Below are positions 47,131-58,930 of a stretch of 64,000 nucleotides of DNA, in pieces. Source of the stretch: Isoetes taiwanensis (taxonomy: Eukaryota; Streptophyta; Lycopodiopsida; Isoetales; Isoetaceae); contig JAJEKV010000317.1 of the NCBI GenBank assembly GCA_021234155.1, forward strand, positions 281,419-345,418. Direction: 5' to 3'. Numbering within the stretch: the first letter of the stretch is position 1; every line of letters begins with the position of its first letter. The position numbers and the translations under genes are program-made. The notes beneath the pieces are model-generated. The model saw only the letters and a list, made by a program, of their open reading frames with translations. It searched no databases and was not told the DNA's origin.

Positions 47131-47444
47131 GGGTAAAAGCATGTTAAGGTGTACCACTTTTGGAACCTGCAGAAGTACATACACTAGGTACTTCAGAACT
47201 GGGTACTTTCTCATTTTTCTTTTCAGTAAAACTAGTACAAAAGTCCAAAATAAAAGTCAAGGACGTGTTAATTTTTAAAGTTAAGATAAATATAATGCTC
47301 CCAAAATATATATAAAAGTTCTAAAATGTACCTTTTATTGACATATTACACGGGTACCCAGTACCCAGTCCTGGGTACCTTTTTAGGTACTTTTTTAGTC
47401 ACTAAATAATACTTTTTAAGGGACACCTTAACATGCTTTCACCC
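47131..47444. mobile_element. MITE, second copy (314 bp)
   Basis: Left end GGGTAAAAGCATGTTAAGGT; right end ACACCTTAACATGCTTTCACCC. Both flanks are AGAT (47127-47130 and 47445-47448). The body is nearly the same as the copy at 18863-19184 (for example GTACATACACTAGGTACTTC). It confirms both the family and the 4-bp duplication length. Confidence 0.9.
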
Positions 47445-48908
47445 AGATTATGGATTATCAAGCGCCAGAAGGAACTTTGTGAGCTTGGTGGCATGTTCTA
47501 CCGGAAGTTTCTATCCTCTCTTCTTTTTTTCCTTCAAGCTAATTGATGAATACTGCAGCTGCTTTCAGGTTTTCAAACATTGTGGTTACCCGGGGATGAT
47601 TCTGGGAGTATTAGGTATGTTGTGATGCATAACAAACTGTCTTAAATTTTCCTTTTGTTTGTTTACGTAAATAAGATGGTATTGGAGTACATGAATCAGA
47701 TGATGCATGTTGTGGCATGGTTTTGGGATATGGTTGCATACTGGGTCGTGCGTTTGATGCCTTAGACTAACTTTGCTTCTTCTTTGGGGTATGCTTGTAT
47801 ACCGGGTCATGGATTTGATGTCCCAAACTTTTGTTTCTTCCTGAGACATTTGGAATGCTCCAGACCCTATATATAACTTGGCTTTGTGCATATGTAGTAT
47901 TTTATTTTTCCAATGGAGGTTGCCAGAATTTTCTCTGTCTACTGCACAATTGCCTGGAGCTGCAGTGACTCTAACTTTATTGTTTTCTTCATCTTCCACT
48001 TGAGTGCATGCTTTCAATCTTTTTTAAGTCTTGAATTAGAGCTCTAGAGGATATCTATAGTTCTTTTATGAGACTCTTGCAGCTCTATAGTTCTTATAAG
48101 CACTTTTTATGTAGTGAAAGTGCCAAAAGATGCATCTTATATTATAATGTTTTAGTGTAAGTGTTGGACCCACCCCTAATTTGGACGGCCCAGATTTGAT
48201 GAAATCAATGGAAAAGATGATGCCACGTCAGATACCTTAAAATAACATGGTTTTTTTTGCTAGGGTTAGCGAGGGCGGCAGTAGCACATTCGAGCTGCTA
48301 GCTCCTCCTCCAGAATGCATCTTCTGGAACAATCTCTGGGTTACCTATTCTTTCGGTGGATACTGGAGTTCGGCTATGTCTTAAACTTTCTAAAATCATT
48401 CTGTCGTTGCAAAGGAAAATCGTAAGTCCAGTAAGCAAAGCACGTTTGTTCATAAGGTCCTCAAACTCTTTGAACCCAAAGATGGATGCCTTGAGTGATG
48501 GCCTACCTTCTTTATTTCATTTTGTTCTTCATGTCTGCCATTGTGAAATTGGTGAGCTGTGGGTGAAAGGGATGTGAGTCGTGGGAATCGTGGTATGCCT
48601 TAGTATGCCTTGCAACTCAAAAGCCTCGTATTTCGAAATCCGCCGATTGGTCGCCTCGCTGCTTGTAAGGTTAAGGATTCTTGAGACACCCTATTATTTA
48701 TTTCTCTGTATTTTCATTTGTTGCCTTGCTGGTTTCGTCCATGGCCGGCCATTGCTATTAGTTTTGCCCAAAGATGAAAACGCAGAAGAGAAGATTAGCG
48801 ATGTAATTAGGCAAAGATTTGGGAATTGATTGTGAAGGTCATGCATCGAGGCAGTCCAAAAAATCCATCACCATGAAGAAACCGGTCCTACAATTTTACA
48901 AAGAGTTG

Positions 48909-49360
48909 CATTACAAGGCAAAAAGAGGAGAAGATTATACAATTCTTTAGGCCCTAACAAGCTTAGACATGTGGATTATCTTCCTAGCAACGACTGCAGG
49001 GATAGGATCTGGATTAATGGCAATAGACAATCTCGGCCAAATTGGGTCGTCCTTAGGCTACTCATACAATCAGGTAACTACCTTTCAATCCCTGATCAGC
49101 ATATGGAATTTTTTTGGGAGAGTTGGTTTTGGGTTTGTGTCAGAGATAGCTATGCAGAGATTTGGAGTGCCAAGGCCATTTTTTTTAGCTTTGATTTTGG
49201 GAATGATGTCTGTTGGGCATCTTTACCTTGCCTTTGCACTTCCTGGAGCGCTGTATATTGGATCTGTTATAGTTGGCATGTGTTTTGGAGGTACAAATTC
49301 AGTTGTGTTTGCACTTATTTCAGAGATATTCAGTCTGAGAATAGCTCATATTAATATGTG
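48909..49360 (+). pseudogene. Nodulin-like/NFD4 MFS transporter fragment
   Basis: GEDYTIL, a stop, then ALTSLDMWIIFLATTAGIGS, GLMAIDNLGQIGSSLGYS, SIWNFFGRVGFGFVSEIAM, and a further membrane segment ending ALISEIFSL match the conserved second half of plant nodulin-like MFS membrane proteins. The family has Gln (CAG) where TAG stands at 48948-48950, an obvious nonsense change. Homology ends after ISEIFSL, where family members continue with more membrane spans. A hydrophobic reading frame at 48581-48829 may be another damaged piece. The hydrophobic helices and Gly-rich motifs are still well kept, so decay is recent. Confidence 0.75.
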
Positions 49361-50600
49361 TTTTCCAATTTATCTCTTTTGAGTTATCCCTGGTTGTCTG
49401 TTTGGCTAAGTTTTGTTGTTTGTCAACCAAATTCTAGGTACAAAATGCTTCAGCTCTTCTGGAATTTGTTGGTGCTCGCACACAGGCTGTAATCTTATGC
49501 CAATGTCTTCCGACTCCAGCTTATGGCGTGGCATTTCAAATCTTACAAGCAAGCTGTCTTATTGTGGATTATGATGCCATCACTTGCGTTAAATGTATCT
49601 GGGAGGTAAGCATCCTAGAATGTTATTCCAAGTGGATGGAAGTGTCAGTACTTGAGCAAACACATATTATAGGTGCCAGTTTTGGAGCTTTTGTTCCAAA
49701 TTCATGCAAAACAAGCGATCAAGTTAGGGTCCATGCTTTGATAAACTTGCTACAATAACCTCCTCTTAATGTTCATAATCCGGCATTAAACGACACATGT
49801 AGCTGCAATGGAACAACGATTTCTCCAATGATTTTATAACGAGATTCTTTGATGAAATTGTGGGATTTAACTCTAATTGCACAACTATAAAGCTATAAGG
49901 GCTAGACATCAAAGCAAATGCTGCTCAGCTTATTCACTGGGTAAGACAGTATTGAATGGAATTCATTTTGTTACTTTTTTGTGCATTGCAAGTCTCTGTC
50001 AAAAAGTTGCAGATGGATGCGCTACACGTTCGTACTTGAAGATGCATGGAAACCTATAAACAAAGTTGTGTACTTCAGGTATTGTCTGATTTATTCGAAT
50101 TTTCAAGTGCAATCAGGGAAGGATCTGATTGTATCTAATTGTTGGCAGATAAATAAAATTTATATAGTGTATTCTACATTATGCACAAGCCTGTCTTGTG
50201 ACTCCAATGTTGGCAATTTGCATTCACAGTCCATGTTATCGTCTTTGGAGGAAGGCATGGTCATTTAACAAACCATAGTTGGATATACCACTATTGGTTT
50301 AGCGCCAATAATTTCAGATTCAAGAGTGCAGCACGTCGACTCTTCTCATGTTAGGGTTTTGCCCCAGGTTTTTCCACAGTTTCAGATTTAGATTCAAGAC
50401 TGGCCATCGTTTTGATGGCTTGGTTGTAGCTACTCAACCTATGGAGCCTTGCATCTTCATTTCACAGTGGTTGTCGGCTTATGAAGCCTTTACCCAAATT
50501 TTTGCTATTTGTTGGATCCTGCAGATGCATTTGTAAGTTGTACATTCAATTTCAGAAATTTCATTTTGTAAGATAGGCAGATGTCTTCATCCTTGCAATA
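49361..50600. other. Region without recognisable gene
   Basis: It follows the MFS fragment. Short reading frames have no motif I can name. It may include intronic or flanking sequence of the captured gene. Confidence 0.35.
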
Positions 50601-50639
50601 TGCGCATCTTCTTCCATAAGGTGGATGGGATGGACGAGC

Positions 50640-51446
50640 ATCGCTTGCCCCCACAGGCCGTGTTGTTAACGCAGGGGCCCCCAAATATTTGAAGAGGGTA
50701 TGGCACGAGCAATCGTAAGGGATGGTTTAGGAGGTGGTCTATGGATTACCAAATGATGGTGGCACCGCGCATTCGATCGATGAGAATGGGCAATTGGATG
50801 CGGGCTATGCTGCCACCGTGGGATGCCTCTACTCTTGCAAAGCCCAAGACGAGCACTATCACGCCGATTAATCCCGCCTTGAGCATGGACCCCATCGGTA
50901 TTTGAAAGCACACATCTCTCGTGAAGAAGCGGAGAGCTATTGCTGCCATAAGGACGGGTTCCCATTACCTCGAATTGAAACAGTCATTTGGGGGTGAATG
51001 GCGGCACAGGATCCCCTGGGGAGGAGAGGATATGTCGGTGTTGTGAGATGCACGGATAGAGGATGAGTACCATGCCCTCCAGCAAAGATTCAAAGATATG
51101 CCCAGTCCGAAAGCAAAGGCACACCGATCTTAGATGCTCGACACGCCGCTACATCAGTTACTCGCATCACCTATGGTAGCGCGACTGGGAGCTTACATCC
51201 TGCAGATTTCGGCCGTCAGACTTGCTCTTCGGGGGCATGGTATTTGAGAGCCTACTGTTAGGGTTTTTCCTCCCAAGTGGGGGTTTTTTCATCCCGGTAG
51301 TAGGGTTCTACTGTACAGTTACATTGTTTGTTTTTGGTGTTGGGGTTTTTGGCTTCTTTGCCTGTTCTCTGCATGTACCGTCTCATAGGCCTCTGGCCTC
51401 CGTGGACGTTAAAATAAACTTCCTTCCTTCCTTCCTTCCTTCCTTT
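50640..51446 (+). pseudogene. LINE C-terminal fragment with 3' end
   Basis: RAIAAIRTGSHYLEIETVIW near 50935-50995 matches VAIASIRTGSHRLRIETGRW of the minus-strand LINE at 52.0 kb. Then DEYHALQQRFKD resembles the cysteine/histidine-rich LINE C-terminus. The 3' end has the GGGGGTTTTTTCATCCCG stem-like stretch, CTCATAGGCC...GTGGACGTTAAAA, and a CTTC repeat tail to 51446. It lacks the RT part. Confidence 0.65.
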
Positions 51447-51614
51447 TGATCATGTGAAGAGTACGGTTCACAAAGCTCTGATTGTATAACAAGATCCAAA
51501 AGCTCAGGATTTGTGGGTTTTTGAGATGAAGTCAGCTATGCCAGGCCAGAGTTTTGTAATGCCATTGATGAAGATTTAACAAAAGCAAGTCATTTTTCAG
51601 AGAAAAGAAGATGG

Positions 51615-53075
51615 ATAGAATAGAATAGAATAGAATAGTTTTTTTAACGTCCACGGAGACCAATAGGTCATGGGACCCATACAATGGGCTAGTACAATCA
51701 TTACTACTAGGATTAAAAAACCCCTGCCTCGAAAGGTTTTCAAGGGAAAAACCTTTGCAGTAATGATGATACTAGACAAGCGGAGATAATGACTACTGAG
51801 GGCTCAGTAATTGCAGACGTTTATCTAGAACCTCAAGTATGTATAATGCCAAGTCATGCACAGATGGTGCTCTGAGAAGTTGTGGAAGCGTGGAATGGAA
51901 TGCTAAGGTCAAAAAATGATTCCGGACTATCTCAAAAGCAGGGCAACTCAGAAGAGTATGGCTTTCATCTTCAATAACCTATAACTGGCAACACGCACAT
52001 AGTCTCGCTTCTTGCGGCAATTGCGGCCGCTCCCATCTACCTGTCTCAATCCGTAGCCTGTGGGACCCCGTGCGAATTGATGCAATAGCTACAAGCTTGT
52101 TCCTGGACAATGAAGCAAGCAAATAAGCTTGGGGCCCTGGTGCCAAGTTGGGATTTATGTGTGCATGATAATGACCAGTTTTCACTTGGGCCAAAGTAAC
52201 TGCGTCCCATATCTTTTGAGAAAAACGACCATTGAGATATTGTTACAAAAGCTCAGGATCGAGGCTGGCAAGCATCGGGCGATTGCTCGTTGCCGCCCCC
52301 AACGTGCAAACCATGTAGTGCAATGCTCTTTCCAATATCGTTTCAAACGCTGAGGAGATTCAGCCATGGCAAGTGCAAGAACAGGATACCTAACATCATC
52401 CATGTGGTGCACCTTGCAGATATAGTGGAGATGGTGCTTCATGACAGAATGTTGAAGAGGCCAAAAACCTGTCTCTTGTAAAAAAATAGCATAGGGCACC
52501 GTTGTTTTAACTCCGAGGCTGTAAGTGAGAAAGGACTTTTGCACCCGCTCCAAGCTCTCCCAAGCACTAGCACTAATGGCAGGCCCTCACACTTCAGAAC
52601 CATACAGTAAAACAGGCTCTACCAAAGCCCGAAACAAGTGGGCTTTCCGTGGCCAATCATGAATTTCTGCGCGAAAACAATTGTTTTGCATTGCATAGAG
52701 TGCTCTCCATCCAGCAGCCACCCGCTTGGTAATACACTGTTCCCAAAGTGTGTTCTTACAGAATTCTACACCCAGATACTTGTAGCTATCTACAACTTCA
52801 ACTTCGCGGCTATCATAGTGCATAGGGGGAACATTGTGACGAGAAGATTGAACTACCAAAAGCTTGATCTTTTGGAGATTAACACGCAGACCTGTGTTCT
52901 CACAGAAACTGTGCAGAGCATGTAAATGTTGCTGCATACTAGCAGCGGTATGTGCCAGAAGTGAAACATCATCAGCATACATAAGTTGCCTAATAATATA
53001 GTGTGCCAAATGTGGACCTCTGCCGCCATGATTATCAAGCCATTCTTCCAATTGATCAATGTAAGTCCAAGGTCA
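51615..53075 (-). pseudogene. LINE reverse-transcriptase fragment, 5'-truncated
   Basis: On the minus strand: a broken start near 53075, then EEWLDNHGGRGPHLAHYIIR, MYADDVSLLAH (YADD at 52979-52968), LRVNLQKIKLLVVQSS, SYKYLGVEF and LFRALVEPVLLYGSEV open to about 52587. More frames follow with a C-terminal IRTGSH...CACC motif (52.0-52.1 kb). The 3' end is GGTCCCATGACCTATTGG...GGACGTTAAAAAAAC followed by an ATTCT repeat (51638-51615). LINE RTs copy their RNA at a nicked target. Less decayed than the 39.6-kb copy. Confidence 0.88.
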
Positions 53076-54004
53076 ACATTCATAAAGAAGTTGAAGTGAC
53101 AGAATTATGCAATGACTTGAAAGCCAATCTCCAAAATTGGTAGCAGACCTTTAAGAAAAAGCTTGCAAAGCTTGACAAGTTTGTCCCATATCCATTTGCA
53201 ATTTGTTTCCAATGGCCAAGACTATCTGTCTACACTGATGGTTATGTTGAAAGGCACAGGCACATGGCATTAAACTGTTTACATGTTCAGAAGATTTGAG
53301 ATTGGCATTACTTTCTCACCTGTAAGAGTGCTCCAACTTGCTAAGAGGATCCCATTGAACAGATAATGCCTTCCTGTTTATTTCTTATAGACCATGTGAG
53401 ATTGTTTAGGAAAGCATAGTTGATTCAACTTTTAAACTTAAAAGGGTTGAACAACTCCGCCATAAGAGGGGAAAAAGCCACAATTCAATTTAAGAAGATA
53501 TCAAATGACCTCTACAACGCATCAATAACTTCTTTCTCAATATCTTATCTGGCCATTAAACTTCTTCAATGCAAAGGGGAAACAGGACATGTAAAAACAC
53601 AATAGCATTCCATAGTTCTAACATATGCTAAAATATAAACTTAGACATTTAGATATTTGGACATAATTTTCAACAATCTAAAGTACAATGCACACAAAAT
53701 TTTAATTACAAGTTTCCAACTTTAGTCCAACGCTAACTCTGCCGATTTATCTCACTATTTAGGTATTTGCTAGGCACTATTTAGGTTTTTTTCCAACTTT
53801 AGCCCAACGCTAAGCACATTGACTTATCTCACCATTTAAGTTTTTTGCTAAGCACCATTTAGGTTTTTTGCTAGGCACCGTTATGATATGGTCCCTTTGC
53901 TTTACCTTGCATTTGGTCATAGCAAATTGTTAATAAGTTTGCATGCATGAGAAAATACCTCATGTCAATAAAGACCATATATCGTTGACAGGTTCCCAAC
54001 ATTT

Positions 54005-54032
54005 GCCCAGCAACGCTGGGCACCATTACTAT
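54005..54032 (+). mobile_element. Helitron 3' terminus
   Basis: Perfect hairpin GCCCAGC-AAC-GCTGGGC, then ACCATTA and CTAT. It has the same hairpin and 7-nt spacer as the verified Helitron at 32945-32972, with T for the last R. Confidence 0.6.
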
Positions 54033-54175
54033 AACATATATAAAATCATAAGGTGCATGATAGATGATATGGTAGGCAAATTGCAAAAGGAGTTTCTCTG
54101 GAATTATGGGAACCAAGAGATTTAATCCCGGGGGATTCACATAGTGTAGGCCGTATATACCATGTGAGTGGACGA

Positions 54176-54345
54176 TAAGGGGTTTTTTTTAACCTAAAGC
54201 GTACGAATACGTACGGGAAGGGGTTCTTTAGACCTTAAAAAATCCAATCTCTAGTGATGTATTTCATACGGAAAGGGGTTTTTTAGACCTTAAAAAAAGC
54301 GTATACGAAGGGGTTTTTTATGACCCCTTCCTTGCATGGCGTATC
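54176..54345. repeat. Four degenerate GGGGTTTTTT / CTTAAAAAA repeats
   Basis: Blocks such as AAGGGGTTTTTTAGACCTTA occur at about 54178, 54218, 54275 and 54307, each followed by an A-run that can pair with the T-run. They alternate with TACG-rich spacers (GCGTACGAATACGTACG). Confidence 0.6.
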
Positions 54346-55139
54346 CCTTATATACTAAGTGATATCCCCGGGGATTTAATAATACCAAACACCAAGAGAA
54401 TTGTACAAGGCTACCCTAGAACATAATTTAGAAATCGTAAGTACCATATCAGCTTAGTTGAATAAAACATGGAACTGGAAGCTTAACATTTGTCAGATGA
54501 ATGAGGATAATCAAACCTCCTGATTCTTAAAGCCCATATTATCCATATTGTTTCGGATTTGAAAGGACCATTGGATTTGCCCTTCACTGTTTGGGTCAAG
54601 GTTTAGATAGGGGTTGCAAGCAACAAGCGCCTTTTGGCAACAGATTAGTATTTCGAAGCAAAGACACCTTGCACCTTTGGGAGGGATTGCCAAGAAGGTT
54701 TGGGGTATGAGAAACATCTTTAAGATACTTGGGTTTTGTCGCCTTACAGGAATTGGATGTGAGGTCCCAACTTCTGATAATAGATCTTACAAATCTCCAT
54801 GTTTTGATAAAAAGATATATGGAACCCATCTTTTAATCTAGAAAGCGTGGATTATATCCCTGCTAATCTGAGCATAAAAACTTAGGCTAATGGACAATAT
54901 ATGTTTTTCATAGCATTGATGTGATTTTGGATTATGGGTTGACCATTTTGGGTTGCTTTTAATTCTACAACACCAATAGAAACCCTAACTACTTTTCTTA
55001 GCATTGATATGATTTGGATTTTGGGTTGACCACTTTAGGTTTCTTTAGATGCTAAAATTTTGTATTTCTATAGCTATGCATGCCAGTGTGTATAAGGGGC
55101 AAAAACAACTCTAACCCAAAGCTCTTGCTACCAGCATAA

Positions 55140-55669
55140 TGTTAGTCCTGTGCCTCCTGGTACAGGACTATTCATGCATACGACAGACCAGGTCAAGCTC
55201 AAGGATCCTCAGTCAGCCACGGGTCAGCCATCAAAGGCTCAGCACACGGGTCAGCCATCAAAGGCTCAGCAGAAGACCAAGCAGCAGACCACGCAGTCAA
55301 AGCCTGCGTCCGTCAACAAGAGGCGCCGCTGGACAAGTGATGACCTCCCACCGCCGTGTCAGCGTCGGCGTGATTCTAGGCATTTAAAGAGGCACCGCCA
55401 ACATTCACCAGAAATCAGGCCTCCTTCCAGGAGTCGGCACCGAGATCAGTCAGAGTGTCTATATTGGGCCCAAGGCCATTGTACTATATATATGAGTAGA
55501 GCTAGTATATGATGGCTAGATGAGTTTTGAGTCTTGTCTCCTTTCAGTTTTTCTCTCTATTAAGTAGAGCTCATGTATGTTCATCATTGATATCAAGGAA
55601 GCTTATCATTTTCCTCTCATTTGTTCTGTTTTCTTCTTCTTCTTCTCTTCTTGCAAATCCCGCGTGACA
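55140..55669 (+). mobile_element. Possible 5' LTR of the second Ty3 element
   Basis: TG...CA bounds (TGTTAGTCCTG to CGCGTGACA), a TATATATATGAG box near 55483 and a CT-rich end suit an LTR promoter region. It lies directly before the gag of the element at 55.8 kb. A direct 24-bp duplication (GGGTCAGCCATCAAAGGCTC) is at 55221-55270. No matching 3' LTR or standard PBS was found, so it is tentative. Confidence 0.35.
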
Positions 55670-55792
55670 TAGTCCCCCGGACTCTCCTGTTAGATCCACG
55701 GGTCCTCACAGAGGGCTGTCTTCCAGAGTTCCAACCCGGACCCCAAACACCGCCGCTGCCGGGTACGATTCCATCCTACTTTTTTCGCCGCC

Positions 55793-57652
55793 ATGTCTGT
55801 CCGAAATTTCACGCCAGAAGAACTCCTTTCTCAGACGGCCTCTCGCTTGGAGCGCCATCAGCGGCGGGAAACAGTTCGCGACATGTATGGATCTGCTTAT
55901 GACATAGAGGGAGGCCATCTTCGGTCTAGGGCTCAGTCAGCGCCACCAACCCCTCGTGTCCTGTCTCGTCCCAGTTCCCCGCCCCAAGCGTGCAAACATT
56001 GCTCACAACCTCGGGCCCCTCATCACTATATCGGGAGCCTTATCGGGCTCAACCTTCTCAACCGTACTTTCATACCCCTGAACATGCCTACATCCATCAT
56101 TCTTCGGGCCATAACGCCTCTTCCTTCACAACCATCATCTCTCGGGTGGGCAAGGATATCCACCGCCTCTCCTTTGCGCCTACCGAGGGAATATCCTTTC
56201 CCTACGTTTCCCCGCGCCTTCCCGTTTACAACCTTACGGATCTCAAAACCAATGCTCCGGCTACTCCGGTTTCTCACCATATCACCCCTTCATCGGGGTC
56301 GCCGGGCACCATGCCACATCCAACTCAACCTCAATATCCTCACTATATCGTTTTCTGTCCAGCCAAGTACTTTCACATCTACCTTTCGGACTAAACCGAC
56401 TTATCCCACCTTTGGCAAACACGAAGGCAAACCCTTAGACCAAAGTGCTCAGGCCCACATGGAAGAATTTGAGGCTCTACTAGCTGTCCTAAATGGTCAT
56501 GCGCAACCTCAACCGAAATTCCACATCTTTTTCCACCACCAAGCGTGGCTCTCCTCATCAATGGCTCATGTCCAACAAAAGCCATTGGAAACAAGACTGG
56601 TCGGAAACGCTTAACCGCTTTTACGTCTCATTATGGGACCACGGATGATGATCAACTTCATCTCAAGCAACTCAATGAACTTCAACAAGAGCCCACGGAG
56701 TCTCCGCGGGATTTTATGGATCGACTTCACATTCTACGCTAAGTAAGCTCAAGGAGTACCCCACACGAGCCGATTTTGGTCTGGTTTCTCCAAGGACTTC
56801 CTCCGGCTATTCGACTCATGACTGAATACCTGCGCCCCAAGACTTTGGAGCAGGCTATCGACCTTTGTCAATCACTCGATCAATGTTTCTCCCAGGCGTG
56901 GCTCTTCAAGAGCTCCCGCTCATTCCACCTGTCATGGTTCCACAGGCGGCCGTTCAGCCTCAACACGCCTAATCCACAGCCGCTGAGCCCGGATCTGGTG
57001 CCATATTTGCAAATACCAAGGCCATTTGGCAAATGAGTGCAACTCCACCAATGGCCCGCCTCATTGCAAGCGATGCAACATGTGCAATCATGCTACCGGA
57101 AGAGTGCACTCGCGACTCATCCCACACCGTTCCGCAACAAAATGGTTTATCAAGTGCAAACCACACCTCAAAGAACAATCGCACTATCAGCAGCCACCAC
57201 TTCAGGTGCAACCCACTCAACTCTATCAGCAACAGGAGCAACAACGGGGATCCAACCCACGTCCTCCTTTTGATCCTTCTAAAGCTCAGTGTTATCACTG
57301 TCAAGAATGGGGTCATACCACCACGGCGTGTCCTCAACTTCCACAAGTTCAGGTACAGCTTCCTGGCACAAATCAGACCACATCGGTCCGCCTCACGGCT
57401 TACCAACTCTGGATTGCTAATGGCAAACAAGGCCCGAGACCAGTTCTTAAGAAGCCACCAAGAGCGCCAAAGAATCACGCTATCAACCAGCTCCAAAGAA
57501 TCAACCTCACTGGATCAACAAGCACAAGAGGAAATTTTGAGGCACTTAATCCTCCAATCCAAAAGCCGCCAAATTGGGTTGGTTTAGTTTCACTGCACCA
57601 AGGCATCATGTCCCTTGACCATTATTCAATGGCACGCAACCCGCCTTTGTAG
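55793..57652 (+). pseudogene. gag: Ty3 gag with zinc knuckle, decayed
   Basis: It starts MSVRNFTPEELLSQTASRLE at 55793. Frames then shift. LKQLNELQQEPTESPRDFMD at 56660-56720 and FLQGLPPAIRLMTEYLRPKT near 56785-56850 are retrotrans_gag features. CYHCQEWGHTTTAC (about 57290-57332) is a complete CX2CX4HX4C nucleic-acid-binding knuckle. The capsid part is split by stops. It belongs to a different lineage from the chromovirus at 13.8 kb. Confidence 0.75.
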
Positions 57653-58930
57653 TTGACACCATTCCTCATGAGGATCTAAAAAAGGTTCACTTTGCACGAC
57701 TTGGAGAAGCTCATGCCACATGTCATGCCAAAAGTTCGCCAAAGCATTTTGAACTCATGCAAGCCGCTGAAAGGCGCACATTGGCAAATGTTCATGCCAC
57801 CACCAGAGCTCAACAAAGACAAGATACACCTTCCACATCTCAACCTCCACGCCTCGGCCGACGATCCCAATATTGCTGCCGAGGTTGACTTACTCAAAGA
57901 AGTTGTCGCTTCACTACCACGCACTCCAAAGACCAAAGTGGAACCAGCAGATCCTTTTTCTCATGTGCCTCTAGAACTCCAAGAGGAGCTAGCCAAGATC
58001 AAAATTCCTTTAAGCTTGGCAACCATTTTGAAACTCTGTCCGCTCTCAAGGACCGGTTACCACTCCCAACTGTTTTTAGTTGGGGCCGTGGGTTACCTCT
58101 ACACCCACGGTCCATGCCACGGTGGGTAATCAGCAAGTCAACCATGTTCAAATAGATGGAGGTAGCGCAAAGTCAATCTCATCACGGATAAACTCCACAA
58201 ACAAATGGGCATCACACAACTCTTTTCGCGGCCCCATATGATATCAAGTTGGCTAATGGCCATATCACGCGACCTCAAAGCGCCACACCTCTTCTTCACA
58301 TCAACATCGGTGATCTCCGCTTCCCCATGGAATTTGGCGTTTGGTGTTGGCTAAGATCCGTGTGACTATGAAATGTTGGTCGGAGACCTTTTCTCCGCCG
58401 GGCCAAGAGTATCCATTATTGGCCCCACGGACCGCTTAGTCATCACCGATGGTCATCTCAATGCCACCATGGACTTGCAAACAGGTGGGATCATTTTTGT
58501 TGAACATGCGGAACCCTCTCTCTCAGACACAGATTCTGAAGAAGCTCAGAATATTTATCAAGTTCAGGCTCCACCTGCGAGTCTGCCTCTGTCATCCTAC
58601 CCCGAATATGCTGATCCTTGGGGAGAAATGACTCTTGATCGGGGACCAGCTGTGGTCGCTTTGCTTGACCCTTACCTGGCTCCTTGCAATCGAATCCAAC
58701 GTGTTGATCACTTTTCAGATGCTGAACCTCCTGCAACTCCTGTTGATGTACACGCTGTCATGAAGCAACCTCTGCTGGATGAAACTCAGCAACCCCTCTT
58801 TTTCACCACGCAAAGTGCCACGCATCCGGTTATGCTCCAACCTCCCCGCACACATTGTCCGGATACTGAAGTAATACCCCATATTCGGACTCGGAAGCTT
58901 CGAGATCGTGGACGTGGGCAACAATCAACC
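57653..58930 (+). pseudogene. Ty3 gag-pol linker and protease region, decayed
   Basis: No long recognisable domain. VNHVQIDGGSAKSIS near 58140-58175 sits where a protease D-[ST]-G motif is expected (here D-G-G) and is followed by stops. An open stretch 58373-58969 (LVGDLFSAGPRVSIIGPTDR) may hold protease-end and spacer sequence. The assignment rests on position between gag and RT. Confidence 0.35.

Larger units (their letters stand above)
48135..54032 (+). mobile_element. Possible long Helitron carrying a host gene fragment
   Basis: The 5' end at 48135 (A before TCTTATATTATAATGTTTTA) matches the other Helitron 5' ends. The next same-orientation 3' end is at 54005-54032 (hairpin GCCCAGC-AAC-GCTGGGC, seven bases, CTAT). 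Between them lie an MFS pseudogene and two LINE pieces. That the two ends belong to one insertion is inference: they could be two separate truncated elements, and the terminal CTAT is non-canonical. Confidence 0.4.
53076..55139. other. Intergenic DNA with two degenerate repeat patches
   Basis: 53715-53882 holds repeats of AACTTTAGYCCAACGCTAA and of a CACYATTTAGGTTTTTT phrase. 54176-54345 holds four AAGGGGTTYTTTA blocks. A Helitron 3' end lies at 54005-54032. No gene recognised. Confidence 0.5.
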
